Positions 43,712 to 53,515 of a stretch of DNA of 64,000 nt are shown piece after piece. A model generated the notes under the pieces. It was given only the letters and a program-made list of their open reading frames with translations. It did no database searches and was not told where the DNA came from. Source of the stretch: Conchocele bisecta (Eukaryota > Mollusca > Bivalvia > Lucinida > Thyasiridae); NCBI GenBank assembly GCA_029237695.1, contig CM055269.1, positions 31,964,956 through 32,028,955 of the forward strand, given 5' to 3'. The position numbers and the translations under genes are program-made. Position 1 is the first letter of the stretch, and every line of letters starts with the position of its first letter.

Positions 43712-44719
43712 CCACTCGGGCTCCTAATCCCGCAATCCCCGTCCGATCCTCTGAGCGCAACACCCTATAAGCCTCTGTAAGGGCCGCCTGGTGGTATTCT
43801 CGGGCTTTCTCAATACCCGACCGGGTCTCTTTTTGAAATTCGGTTATTTTTTTGTCTAGTTCAGTAAGTGCCGCTTCTCCGTTGGGAGAGTCCTCTGAGC
43901 GCAACACCCTATAAGCCTCCGTAAGGTCCGCCTGGTGGTCTTCTCGGGCTTTCTCAATACCCGACCGGGTCTCTTTTGGAAATTCGGTTATTTTTTTGTC
44001 TAGTTCAGTAAGTGCCGCTTCTCTGTTGAGAGAGTCCTCTAAGAGCAACACCCTATAAGCCTCCATAATATCCGCCTGGTGGTCTTCTCGGGCTTTCTCA
44101 ATACCCGTTCGGACTCCATCAAGATCCAACCGGGTCTCTTTTTGAAATTCGGTTATTTTTTTGTCTAGTTCAGTAAGTGCCGCTTCTCTGTTGAGAGAGT
44201 CCTCTGAGCGCAACGCCCCATAAGCCTCCGCAATGGCCTCCTTGTGGTCTTCTCGGACCCCCTCAACCCCCAACCGGGTCTCTTTCAGAAATTCGGCTAT
44301 TTTCCCGTCTAGTTCAGTAAGTGTAGCTTCTTTGCTGAGAGAGTCCTCTAAGCGTAACGCATCATAAGCCTCCGCAATGGCCTCCGCAAGGTTCGACTGG
44401 TGGTCTTCTCGGACTTTATCAATACCCGACCGGGTCTCTTTTCGAAATTTGGTTATTTTTTTATCTAGTTCGGCAACCGCCGCTTCTCTGACGAGAGAGT
44501 CCTCTGAGCGCAACACCCTCATAAGCCTCCGTAAGGTCCGCCTGGTGGTCTTCTCTGGCTCTATACCCGACGCGGCCTCTTTTCGAAATTTGGTTATTTT
44601 TTTATCTAGTTCGGTAAGTGCCGCATCTCTAATGAGAGAGTCCTCTAAGCGCAACGTATCATAACCCTCCGTAAGGGCCGCCTGGTGGCTCTTCTCGGAC
44701 TTTATCAATATCCGACCTG
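43689..44719 (-). CDS. Coiled-coil shaft protein with ~48-aa repeats (5' end in gap)
   Basis: The visible ~340 residues are about seven copies of a 48-residue unit (ALTELDKKITEFQKETRSGI, then EKAREDHQADLTEAYRVLRS, then EDS). One unit carries an extra DLDGVRT-type insertion. Heptad spacing of Leu/Ile/Ala and dense charge indicate a long coiled coil. At the DNA level the units are ~144-bp tandem repeats. Around 44520-44560 two compensating small indels change ~20 residues. The N-terminus lies in the 44720-45219 gap. Any frame running through the gap to 45233 is an artefact. With the head frame downstream it forms a stalk-and-head protein. Confidence 0.65.
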
Positions 44720-45219
44720 NNNNNNNNNNNNNNNNNNNNNNNNNNNNNNNNNNNNNNNNNNNNNNNNNNNNNNNNNNNNNNNNNNNNNNNNNNNNNNNNN
44801 NNNNNNNNNNNNNNNNNNNNNNNNNNNNNNNNNNNNNNNNNNNNNNNNNNNNNNNNNNNNNNNNNNNNNNNNNNNNNNNNNNNNNNNNNNNNNNNNNNNN
44901 NNNNNNNNNNNNNNNNNNNNNNNNNNNNNNNNNNNNNNNNNNNNNNNNNNNNNNNNNNNNNNNNNNNNNNNNNNNNNNNNNNNNNNNNNNNNNNNNNNNN
45001 NNNNNNNNNNNNNNNNNNNNNNNNNNNNNNNNNNNNNNNNNNNNNNNNNNNNNNNNNNNNNNNNNNNNNNNNNNNNNNNNNNNNNNNNNNNNNNNNNNNN
45101 NNNNNNNNNNNNNNNNNNNNNNNNNNNNNNNNNNNNNNNNNNNNNNNNNNNNNNNNNNNNNNNNNNNNNNNNNNNNNNNNNNNNNNNNNNNNNNNNNNNN
45201 NNNNNNNNNNNNNNNNNNN
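44720..45219. other. Assembly gap, exactly 500 N
   Basis: It separates polymerase motif B (45220 side) from the shaft repeats. In element 2 the polymerase needs ~740 bp after the matching point to reach its stop, and the shaft also lacks a start, so 500 is very likely a placeholder for a longer missing piece. Tandem repeats at its edge may have caused the break. Confidence 0.95.
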
Positions 45220-47797
45220 ATCATTTTTTCCACAACACGAGTTTCCTAGTAATTTCATTATGTCGGCTACTGGTTTCTTATTTGGTTCTACATCACCTGT
45301 TCGTCTTGCGGCTGTAACTTCTTTTGCGAACCATTCGAATGGTTTTCCGCTAATATAATCTATAACACGATGAACTCCAGTTATTTCTAGGCCGTGTTTT
45401 AAATACCATTTCAACAGTGGCGGTACAGCAATACTTTAGTGGCGGTCATAGATCCCACCAATTTTTTTTCCATCTCCTCTTGTTCGGCCAGTATCTTTTA
45501 AATATTTTAACATGTGTGTGGGAACTTCATCAACCTCTACTTCTCTGTTTATAAATATTGGGGACATTTCAGAAAACTTATCTTTTAAGTTGTGTGGAAC
45601 TTCTATAATCCACCTCCGCAAACCCAAACCAGTCTCCAGATAAAACTCTTTTACAAAACTTTTAATAAATTTAGGGTTATGTGGGGTATCTATATGGTGT
45701 ATAGTTTCTCTACCACACGGCATCTCTTTATTTAACGTAGATAAATATAACGCGTTTGCGTCGTACCCCAAACAGCCTTGCAAGGTTTGGAACCCACTCT
45801 AATATTTGAAACACCAGCTTCTGCATATCGTGTAAATACTATTGATGGACCGCCAACTAGAGCGTCCTTCATCATTTCGTATGTTTCTTCTTTTGGTGCA
45901 TATAGAGCATCCCCCGGTATAATCGTCTTTGAAGATTTTTGTTCTTTAATGGTTCCTCTCAATAAATATTGTATAGCTACTCCAGGTAGTGTTACCGCAT
46001 CTTTGAAAATATCCACACCTCTGTGTTTATAAAAATTCACACATTTTTTCCACCGCTTCTAGGAACGGTGCTACATCTAAATCGTTATAATATTTCAACC
46101 AATCTCTGAAAGTTTTCTATATTATTTTCTTCGAAAATTCTACGACATTTACTTAATTCTGTTTCATCTATTAACATTTTCCCAGTTAGTTTGGAATACC
46201 AATTCTCTATATCCGGTAGTCCTGGGTAATCCAGTTTGTCTGGAGAATCGAACCACTCATAAGGAAAGAAAGATTTCTGTCCTTTGCATTCGTAGGCTTT
46301 TATCCAACTATCGTAACTTACACCAGGTCCTAGATAAAGTATTACATCAAGAAATCTAAACTCTGGAGTAAATAGAAATATTGTTGCGTTTGCACGTTTT
46401 CCGACCATTACTTTCTTTGTTGTTGATGCCAGTTCGCCTACTAGGTATTTCGTTATTAAGTTTATATCGTACTTACTGCTGTTAAAACCTATAACCGGTA
46501 CTTGCTCTATCCACTGTTCGATCTTGGTGATTTGGTTTTTACGTAAATGTTCTGTATTAAACCCATATCTTGACCACACTTCTTCTCTTATAGCTTTTCC
46601 CCTGACTTTCAAATCTTCTACGAATTTTTCTATAAGTTTTGCTGGGATCTTTATCACAAATATGAGTTACTGTTCCTGAGAAATTATCTCCTATACTAAC
46701 GCTTACCGGAACGTGCTCGGCTTCGTACTCTAGATTATTACCGAGAGTTTCAAATTCTGGGTTGAGATATGCCTCAAAATCGTATACTATCTGATATGGA
46801 TAAAGAGTAGTGTCGCAACCGATCTTTATGTCTTTACCCGTTCTTTGAAATTCGCATTCCCACATAACTACTAGGTTGAATTCTTTGCTTCTTCTAATAA
46901 GTGTATCTCTTCTCATAGTGGATGCGCGTTCTTCTTTTCTATGCTTTGCATGAATCTCACACCCGTGCCAGTAACAGCCGTGATATTGATATACGGTATT
47001 GGTTTCCGTACAGTATCCATCTACTGGAGCTCCTAAAACCCATCTTTCACCCCCGTGTCCACACTGTTCGTGGTGAATGTGAATTCCCTCGCGCTTTTCC
47101 ACAGAGTACATCCAATCGATCGCCCCATAACTGTTAGAACTTTTTGGGTTGAACGCTTTCTCGAACGACGAACGCGGGCGCTCTAAATAATTACCATCAC
47201 ATATTACTTTTGTCTCACCTTTCATACATGTTGGTCCGTGTCTCTTCATATTACTCGTTTTGTGAATTTCTGCTTGCAATTATCGCAGGCGTAAATTTTA
47301 GATAGGTTTTTAAGGTTTTTTATCAGAAATGCGTGATAATTACACAGTCCTATTTTCATTGGTTTATTACCTATTGCCTTAGAGTGTGCTGGTACCTTTT
47401 TCAACCACCATACGTTACATTCGGTGGGTTGATATACTTCTATACCGATTTTAAAAAACTCTTCAACCTTTTTCAGATCTGAAAAAGGAATTGGTGAAAC
47501 CACATTACTACCAAAATATTGCTTACTAAGTTCTTTCGCCTTTTCTGTACATCTGTCGGGTCTTTTATCTGTCATATGCATAGCTAGACACCTGAACAGA
47601 CAAAGGTCGTCATTATACTTATCTAAAGAATACATACCTTTTTTATTCTTCAGCCATTCTGGAAGTTCTCCTCCTGCTGCTTCTTTGGATTGTAGTCCCA
47701 AATCTATTCCCCTACTACCCTGTATTAGCTTTACGAAAACCTCTACCCATCTTACAAACTTCCACTTTGTATTCGGTCTGTCTATTTTATCGGACAT
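45220..47797 (-). pseudogene. Protein-primed-type family B DNA polymerase of element 1 (broken, 3' part in gap)
   Basis: Read from 47797 down, the frames give in order: an OTU-like region with DDLCLFRCLAMH (residues 63-74) and a later HAFLI; a zinc-finger start (CDNCKQKF); a Vsr-like segment (APVDGY then HGCYWHGC); Exo I (YDFEAYL); Exo II (GFNSSKYDIN); Exo III (YYNDLDV, ~46090); the LPGVAIQYLLRGT block; Pol motif A (YDANALYLST); motif B (KLLGNSCCGK). Motif C must lie in the gap. At least five frameshifts separate the frames (about 47265, 46620, 46090, 45760 and 45425). It should copy the element from its ends using a terminal protein. The order matches element 2 throughout. The gene is dead as read, unless the shifts are assembly errors. 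Confidence 0.8.
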
Positions 47798-47806
47798 TAT
47801 TCGTGT

Positions 47807-48247
47807 TTACTCCTTATCTGACAGCCATTTTTTAACGGTTTTCATTGATGATAGTGGTTCGCTACCACCGAGATTTTTGTGCATTATTATAGTTACAGGT
47901 TTTCCATTTTTAATTTCCTCCATATGTTCTAGCTTGTAAGAATATGAATATCTCAAATAAATATTGGTTGTTAGATTGGTTGTGCTTGAAGGTTTTATTA
48001 CACTAGCCCTTAGCTCCGCAATACTTTCTTTTTGAATTCTGTTACCAACTTCCTCCGCTAGTGAGAGGTCTTTAAATGCCCCTCTTTTATAGGCGCGGGT
48101 AAACCGCTTCATAAACGCCTCATTCTTTGTGGCATTTATCAGCTTTGTCAACCCCCTAACTCTCAACCGTGTACTATAAGTAATCCCTAGAGATTCGGCT
48201 TCTCTTCTCAAACTTTCTATTTCTGCTCTAGTTTCTGGCGTTATCAT
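47807..48247 (-). CDS. N-terminal domain of the element 1 polymerase (146 aa)
   Basis: It starts 35 bp after the minus-oriented promoter motif (48284-48315). Helical first half (IESLRREAESLGITYSTRLR, RGLTKLINATKNEAFMKRF), then a segment with YLRYSYSYKLEH and a KNLGGSEP stretch. The frame ends at a TAA. The polymerase frame follows only three codons later in the same frame. In element 2 the equivalent region reads across this point without a stop, so in element 1 either a nonsense change splits one protein or two proteins are made. The position before the nuclease and polymerase domains is where a terminal-protein domain could lie (speculative). Confidence 0.6.
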   Translation of the reverse strand: MITPETRAEIESLRREAESLGITYSTRLRVRGLTKLINATKNEAFMKRFTRAYKRGAFKDLSLAEEVGNRIQKESIAELRASVIKPSSTTNLTTNIYLRYSYSYKLEHMEEIKNGKPVTIIMHKNLGGSEPLSSMKTVKKWLSDKE

Positions 48248-48283
48248 ATTTTCTGTATATACTTTTGTATAACCTATAAAATT

Positions 48284-48315
48284 TATCTGTTCAATTGGAC
48301 GTCAAAAATTTACAT
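48284..48315 (-). promoter_or_regulatory. Shared promoter-like motif, copy 2 (facing the polymerase)
   Basis: On the minus strand: atgtaaatttttgacgtcc then aattgaacagataaat, the same core as at 41001 (GACGTCCAATTGAACAGATA). It lies 37 bp before the ATG at 48247. Confidence 0.65.
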
Positions 48316-48346
48316 GTTTTTTTCACGTCCAATTGAACATATACAT
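48314..48346 (+). promoter_or_regulatory. Shared promoter-like motif, copy 3 (facing the zinc-finger gene)
   Basis: ATGTTTTTTTCACGTCC then AATTGAACATATACAT, abutting copy 2 back to back. A TATA-like tatatatataaaaat (48351-48366) and the ATG at 48376 follow, so 48248-48375 is a compact bidirectional promoter. Confidence 0.65.
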
Positions 48347-48375
48347 ATACATATATATATAAAAATACATATATA

Positions 48376-48666
48376 ATGGAGCGTGAGACTTGTTGTAAGA
48401 CGTTTACGTGTAAAGACTATCTACGAAGGCATCTAGCGAGACGTAAAAAGTTTCCTTGTGTTCCCCCACAATTTCAATGCCCCAGATGCCCTTGTAAATT
48501 CGTTAGTGCCCAAACTCTTTGTAGACATAAGCAACTACGCTGTCAGGTGGCTAAAGGTGAACGTGGTAGACTAGAGCTGGTAGAATTAGTTGCTGATCTG
48601 CGAAATAAATTAGCTATATCGGAGGAGAAAAATGAGGAATATAAACTATTGTACTTGCATGAATGA
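48376..48666 (+). CDS. C2HC zinc-finger plus coiled-coil protein of element 1 (96 aa)
   Basis: A complete 96-aa frame. Residues ~6-28 (CCKTFTCKDYLRRHLARRKK then FPC) and ~34-57 (CPRCPCKFVSAQTLCRH then QLRC) form two zinc-finger-like units of C..C..H..C type. Residues ~65-96 (LELVELVADLRNKLAISEEK) form a coiled coil for pairing. Small finger-plus-coil proteins of this plan are common in large DNA viruses and virus-like elements. It could be a DNA-binding regulator. It is transcribed away from the polymerase from the shared promoter and stops just inside the right terminal repeat. Confidence 0.7.
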   Translation: MERETCCKTFTCKDYLRRHLARRKKFPCVPPQFQCPRCPCKFVSAQTLCRHKQLRCQVAKGERGRLELVELVADLRNKLAISEEKNEEYKLLYLHE

Positions 48667-48673
48667 TTTCGAC

Positions 48674-48873
48674 TTTTTTCAAAAGTCAATTACCAATATA
48701 ATTGGGACTCCCTCTTTTCAAAATTATTTTCTCCAAAAATTCATAAATTTGCTGTCGGGAGACAATTTTCCTCGTTAACCAATTTTTTGATTTTTTGGGG
48801 TGGTGGGGGTATTATAGAGGGTTATAAATGATATCACGGTAGGTGGTATCATTTTGACTCCCTTACTACTACT
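48674..48873 (-). repeat. Right terminal inverted repeat of element 1
   Basis: Reverse complement of 40770-40968 with few differences; ends ...gactcccttactactact. Confidence 0.9.
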
Positions 48874-49130
48874 CCTGGGCTTAGCGGGGGCGGGACGAAT
48901 GTGGATTTGTGACGACAGGGCAGTAGAAGACCATTGGAGCAATGCGTGTGTGAAATGTGAAGCAGATCCGAGCAAGGAAACACAAATTATAAGCCATTTA
49001 CTCGAGCGTTAAGGTTTCGAACGCACCAAGTCTGTGTGACCTTGACCCTGGGCTTAAGCCATTTACTCGAGCGTTAAGGTTTCGGGACGTACGTACGTAC
49101 GGACGGACGCCGGTAACACTATATGCCCCC
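48874..49130 (+). repeat. Monomer family F array, right part and end
   Basis: CCTGGGCTTAGCGGGGGCGG resumes the interrupted monomer. One full and one shortened unit follow, then the end tract gtacgtacgtacggacggac gccgg and tatatgccccccta. Confidence 0.75.
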
Positions 49131-49145
49131 CTAATAATAATAGCC

Positions 49146-50210
49146 ACAAGAGTGCCGAAGGTCACAATATAAGACTGTCGAGGCAATGCCAGTTAACAAG
49201 GGGAGATAACTCACTGAAAATTAATAGGGTTCTTGCCGTGATACATGTATATTGAATTTGGTCACGATCCGTCAAGTAGAATTTGAGTTATTACGTGGAC
49301 AAAATCAATAGGGTTCTTTGTCTTGCCGTGATAAACATGTATTACAAGTGGTGAAGTAGAACTTGAGTTATTGCGTGGACAAGGATACAGAGTGTGAAAA
49401 ATAAAAATGGCAGCCAAGTCATCTTTGGACTATGTCCAACATTTACGTCCCACAAAGACAAGTCACCAAGATGGAGGTCAAGGTCATGTGAATTACACAA
49501 GATGGATAGCTATCAATGTGAGGAAGCTATTGATGAAGTTTGGTAATGATCCGACTAACAGATCAAGATGTGAAATTTTGACTATGTCCAAAATTTATAT
49601 CCCACAAAGGTTAAGGTCACCAAGATCAAGGTCACCCTAATGACACTGGATGGATAGCTATCTATGTGAGGAAGCTATGGATGAAGTTTGGTAATGAACC
49701 ACTATGATCCGCCTAGCGGATCAAGAGATATTCAAAATTTGGACTATGTCTAAAATTTACGTCCCACAAAGATTAAGGATGTGTAGCTATCAATGTGAGG
49801 AAGCTGTTGACAATCTCCAAAATTTATGTCCACAAAGTTTAAGATCACCAAGGTGTAGGTCACCCGCTTGACACTTGATGGATAGATATCAATGTGAGGA
49901 TTGATGCAGTTTGATAATGATTCGACTAATGGATCAAGAGATATGCGAATACTATGTCCAAAATTTACGTTCCACAAAGGTTGAGGACTCCAATGTGAAG
50001 GTCCAGGTCACCCAAATGGATGGATAGCTGCTATCAATGTGTGAAAGCTATCAATGAAGTTTGGTAATGATCTGACTAACAGATCAAGAGATATGGGAAA
50101 CTTGGCTACGTCCAAAATTCATGTCCCAAGTGTTGACGACGCCGCCGCCGCCATAATTGTGACCGCTATGTCTCACTTTCCACTATCAAAAATTGTCTGA
50201 AAAGTAACAT
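49146..50210 (+). mobile_element. HINE-like element with monomer family C core
   Basis: Starts cacaagagtgccgaaggtca and has a duplicated 'tgccgtgata(c/a)a(t/c)atgta' block (49235, 49325). It then holds about four family C units (ctatcaatgtgaggaagcta, gatgaagtttggtaatgatc) and a gacgacgccgccgccgccat end near 50140. Not coding. Confidence 0.6.
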
Positions 50211-50384
50211 TCCAGTTGCATTGGGGTGAAATGGTTACCACTTACCCTTAATTTTGTATCTTCTGGAAACTGAACAGGCCACATGCATAATAAGTTGTCT
50301 GTCGACAATCTCTGGCTCCTCAAGTCTACAACATAATGGCTCAATATTTATTCCAGTACAAGCGGAGCATTTTACATTTGTGGC

Positions 50385-50840
50385 TGTAACTGGAGAAATG
50401 GGGTGTATTGGTTTTGCTCAGGCATGAGAGTGGAACACTGTCCCCAATCCTGAAAATTTATCTGAGCAGCGGATTGCGCTGCGATTTGCTAGGGGTGTCT
50501 GGGGGCATGCCCCCCCCCCGAATTTATTTACAATTCTAGATGCTCTGTGCTTCATTCTGAGCATTAAATAGATCACATTTTCCCCTGAAAAAATATGCTA
50601 TAATAAGGAAACATTGGCAACATTCCATTTCAATTTAAAATAATACTTGCAACAAGAAGTCAGTACATGTATAACAGGGATTCCGCTGGGGAAAATAAAA
50701 GAATCGCCACTTTTAATCCGGAAATTTCCCATGCCTGTAAATTGCTACTAGTGTAGATCCATATCAGCCTGAGCATGCGCAGTCTGATCAGGATCTGCGC
50801 CATCCTATTATTGAGACACCTGTCATGCTTCTAACAACCG
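50385..50840. repeat. Dispersed repeat G, copy 5, with other insertions
   Basis: tggctgtaactggagaaatg at the left, and 'gtagatccatatcagcctga' and cagtctgatcaggatctgcg at 50752-50800. The part between (50440-50740) is unassigned and includes a C9 run at 50510. Confidence 0.45.
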
Positions 50841-50945
50841 TATAGTAGAGGACCCAGTGGGTAATCTAATGCAATGGTGCTTAATGGCCCATCAACACAA
50901 AAGTGTATCATGTATGGCCAAGCAATGTAGATGAGGAATAACATA

Positions 50946-51198
50946 TTAACCCTTAGCCCGCTACTCACAACAATTGTCGTCTGCTGTTGCTTTTATATCT
51001 TGCCTTATTTCTAAACAAAAACATGCTTTGACAGCAGCACTTCAGAATCATTTCCAATGGAAATGATTATGAACTGATGTCAAAGCATGTTGTAAATTAT
51101 TATAAAGTACTGTCAAAGCATGTTTTTGATGATAAAAATGGAAAATATAAAATAAACAGCAGACGACAAAAAAAATAAGATAGCGGTCTAAGGGTTAA
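50946..51198. mobile_element. piggyBac-like MITE, copy 5
   Basis: Ends TTAACCCTTAGCCCGCTA and TAGCGGTCTAAGGGTTAA with TTAA at both sides. It has the inner palindrome (cttcagaatcatttccaatg). Confidence 0.8.
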
Positions 51199-51289
51199 CA
51201 AGAAACGAGGCAAAGCCACGAAGGCCAGGTTTTTTCCAAGCATGGACACTTGGATAACATAATTATACCCACTTTTTGTAGACTAGATG

Positions 51290-51678
51290 GCCATGGCCTG
51301 CATGATGTCGCGCCTTGGGGTGAGGCATGGACACTAAAAAAATAGATATAGTAGATGGAAAAACTTTAACGAAAAAACTTTAACCGGACACACGGACATA
51401 CGGACGGACGGACGCATGCCAAAATGCCGACGATATCGCGCTTTCCGCAAGTGGATGCGACAATGATGATAAACACCCATGTGAAGTATCAAGGTAATGG
51501 GTGAAGCAGTTGCAGAGATATAGTACACGAAAAAACTTTAACAAATAAATTCAAAGTAATTTGACCTTCACATTGCGCACAGGGGCCGCACGGTTGGGGG
51601 TTAGAGTGAAAATATGGACGATGATAAACACCCATGTGAAGTTTCAAGGTAATGGGCGAAGCAGTTGCAGAGATATAG
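51290..51678. repeat. Family D remnants
   Basis: gaaaaactttaacgaaaaaa and ggacatacggacggacggac with gcgctttccgcaagtggatg give one shortened end (51355-51460). gatgataaacacccatgtga recurs at 51465 and 51618, about 155 bp apart, as tandem units. Confidence 0.5.
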
Positions 51679-52158
51679 TATAGGTTAGAAGACACCAAAT
51701 GGTGCGAAACCGCCCAGGGTGTATGCAAAAGTAGTCCGGTATAAAAAAATAGTGCGGGTGTTTTGAGGTCACAGACACCGTTTGCTTGCAAATCTTGATC
51801 CATTACTACCCAGTTTCACTTGAGGAACATTTTGGGGTGCCTTTAACACCAGTTTTCAACATTATTTGTAGCATTTAAAAGAAAACACTGAACCTGTTGG
51901 TCACTTGATGTACACGGAGTTTCCGTGGCCAACAAATGTACACAATATTGGAGGATATGACAAGGTTGGATTTTTCTTTCTTAGGAGTAAGTGAACCTAT
52001 TGTTTAGTTCATGCAGAACCAGTACAGACTGGCTGCAGGTCATGTACAAGTGGGTCCCACAACATCCATACGAATAGTGAAAGTAGGAGAGACTGGCCTT
52101 ATTGGATGGCATTCGGTTAAATTATATAGTAAAACTATTTGGTGGTGTCTAACCTATA
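51679..52158. mobile_element. TATAGGTTAGAAGACACC element, copy 1
   Basis: A 480-bp unit with inverted ends TATAGGTTAGAAGACACC / GGTGTCTAACCTATA. Near-identical to 53034-53515; the only visible differences are a few single-base run-length changes. The terminal TATA includes the likely TA target. It has no transposase. Short frames inside are not conserved between the two copies because of the run-length differences. Confidence 0.8.
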
Positions 52159-53033
52159 AGGTGTGCCTAGGCCCTATGTGAGATATGTTTTTTTGTAGAA
52201 TTTGAAGTTGGAAGTTTATGTTTCTTGTAGCTATGTCTCTGGGAACATAATTTAAAGTTACTGCGACAAGAGTAATCGAGCGGACTCCGCGATGCAACAC
52301 ATTTGTTCTTTTTGTATCGCAGACGGACAGTTATCGGCTTCACAATCTTCTAAAATCTTGATTTCTCAGCTTTATTTAGTCAAATATAATAAACCAGTGT
52401 ATGCAAATTACCTGTAGGTGATTGGGCTTGTAATGTGACAGTAATATACACCAACAGTCATTATAGTGTGTTTTTCTCTTTTTTTTCCATTGATATTGGC
52501 TTCCTGATGGACAATTAAGAAGTTCGGGAAAGTGGCGCGACATCGCGACGCTGTTCCAAAATTTGCCAAAATTAGGCGTAAGTGTATTGTTTTCGCATAT
52601 TGGTATAGTACCAATACACTAGTACTCAAAAAACATTGTTTTTCCTTTCCTCCTGCGTCATAAAGCAAATTTCTTGACTGACCGTTCCAAGCCAGTACCC
52701 TTTTGTCTGTCGACCATTCCAGAGTGGCATACATGTTGGTATAGTTTCAGTGATGAGTCTTTATAGTAGAATGGTTAGCTATAACACTATTTAGGGTAAT
52801 GTTATGTGATTTTATGGAGATTTGTGTTTTTAATTCATCATCTATTAAAATTCCCATAGTTCTGTAGTAGCTCAATTTAAGGCAGAATGTGGACAGTCAC
52901 ATGGTGGAGTTACATAGCTGCTGTGTGACAACCATTTGAGATATTTGCTCCAAACTTGGTACTGTATCCAGGAATAGAAGCTAGTTTTGAATAGTGAATA
53001 TTGTAGAATGAGTTGTAGTGGGACCGGTACACT
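52159..53033. other. Unannotated spacer between the twin elements
   Basis: No gene or shared repeat is recognised. The minus frame at 52408-52734 (108 aa) has no recognised domain. Confidence 0.4.
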
Positions 53034-53515
53034 TATAGGTTAGAAGACACCAAATGGTGCGAAACCGCCCCAGGGTGTATGCAAAAGTAGTCCGGTATAA
53101 AAAAAATAGTGCGGGTGTTTTTGAGGTCACAGACACCGTTTGCTTGCAAATCTTGATCCATTACTACCCAGTTTCACTTGAGGAACATTTTGGGGTGCCT
53201 TTAACACCAGTTTTCAACATATTTGTAGCATTTAAAAGAAAACACTGAACCTGTTGGTCACTTGATGTACACGGAGTTTCCGTGGCCAACAAATGTACAC
53301 AATATTGGAGGATATGACAAGGTTGGATTTTTCTTTCTTAGGAGTAAGTGAACCTATTGTTTAGTTCATGCAGAACCAGTACAGACTGGCTGCAGGTCAT
53401 GTACAAGTGGGTCCCACAACATCCATACGAATAGTGAAAGTAGGAGAGACTGGCCTTATTGGATGGCATTCGGTTAAATTATATAGTAAAACTATTTGGT
53501 GGTGTCTAACCTATA
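53034..53515. mobile_element. TATAGGTTAGAAGACACC element, copy 2
   Basis: Same orientation and almost the same sequence as 51679-52158, 1355 bp downstream. The right end abuts the tandem array at 53516. Confidence 0.8.

Larger units (their letters stand above)
40770..48873. mobile_element. Polinton/Maverick-like virus-derived element 1
   Basis: An 8104-bp unit (including 500 N) has 199/200-bp terminal inverted repeats starting AGTAGTAGTAAGGGAGTC and sits inside a satellite monomer. Genes: a small unknown protein and its decayed duplicate (plus), a two-membrane-segment protein (minus), a fibre-like shaft and head (minus), a multidomain family B DNA polymerase (minus) and a C2HC zinc-finger protein (plus). 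The polymerase architecture, inverted ends starting AG and 6-bp flank fit Polintons/Mavericks. The size is well below the usual 15-20 kb and no RVE integrase, FtsK/HerA-type ATPase, cysteine protease or jelly-roll capsid gene is visible. It may be a reduced or distinct lineage, or genes may be hidden in the gap. Confidence 0.8.

Noticed and set aside
44377..44664. 95-aa plus frame opposite the shaft gene
   Set aside because: Antisense shadow of the repetitive coiled coil.
43689..45233. 514-aa frame crossing the gap
   Set aside because: It joins shaft repeats to a few polymerase-side codons through 500 N; the middle is not sequence.
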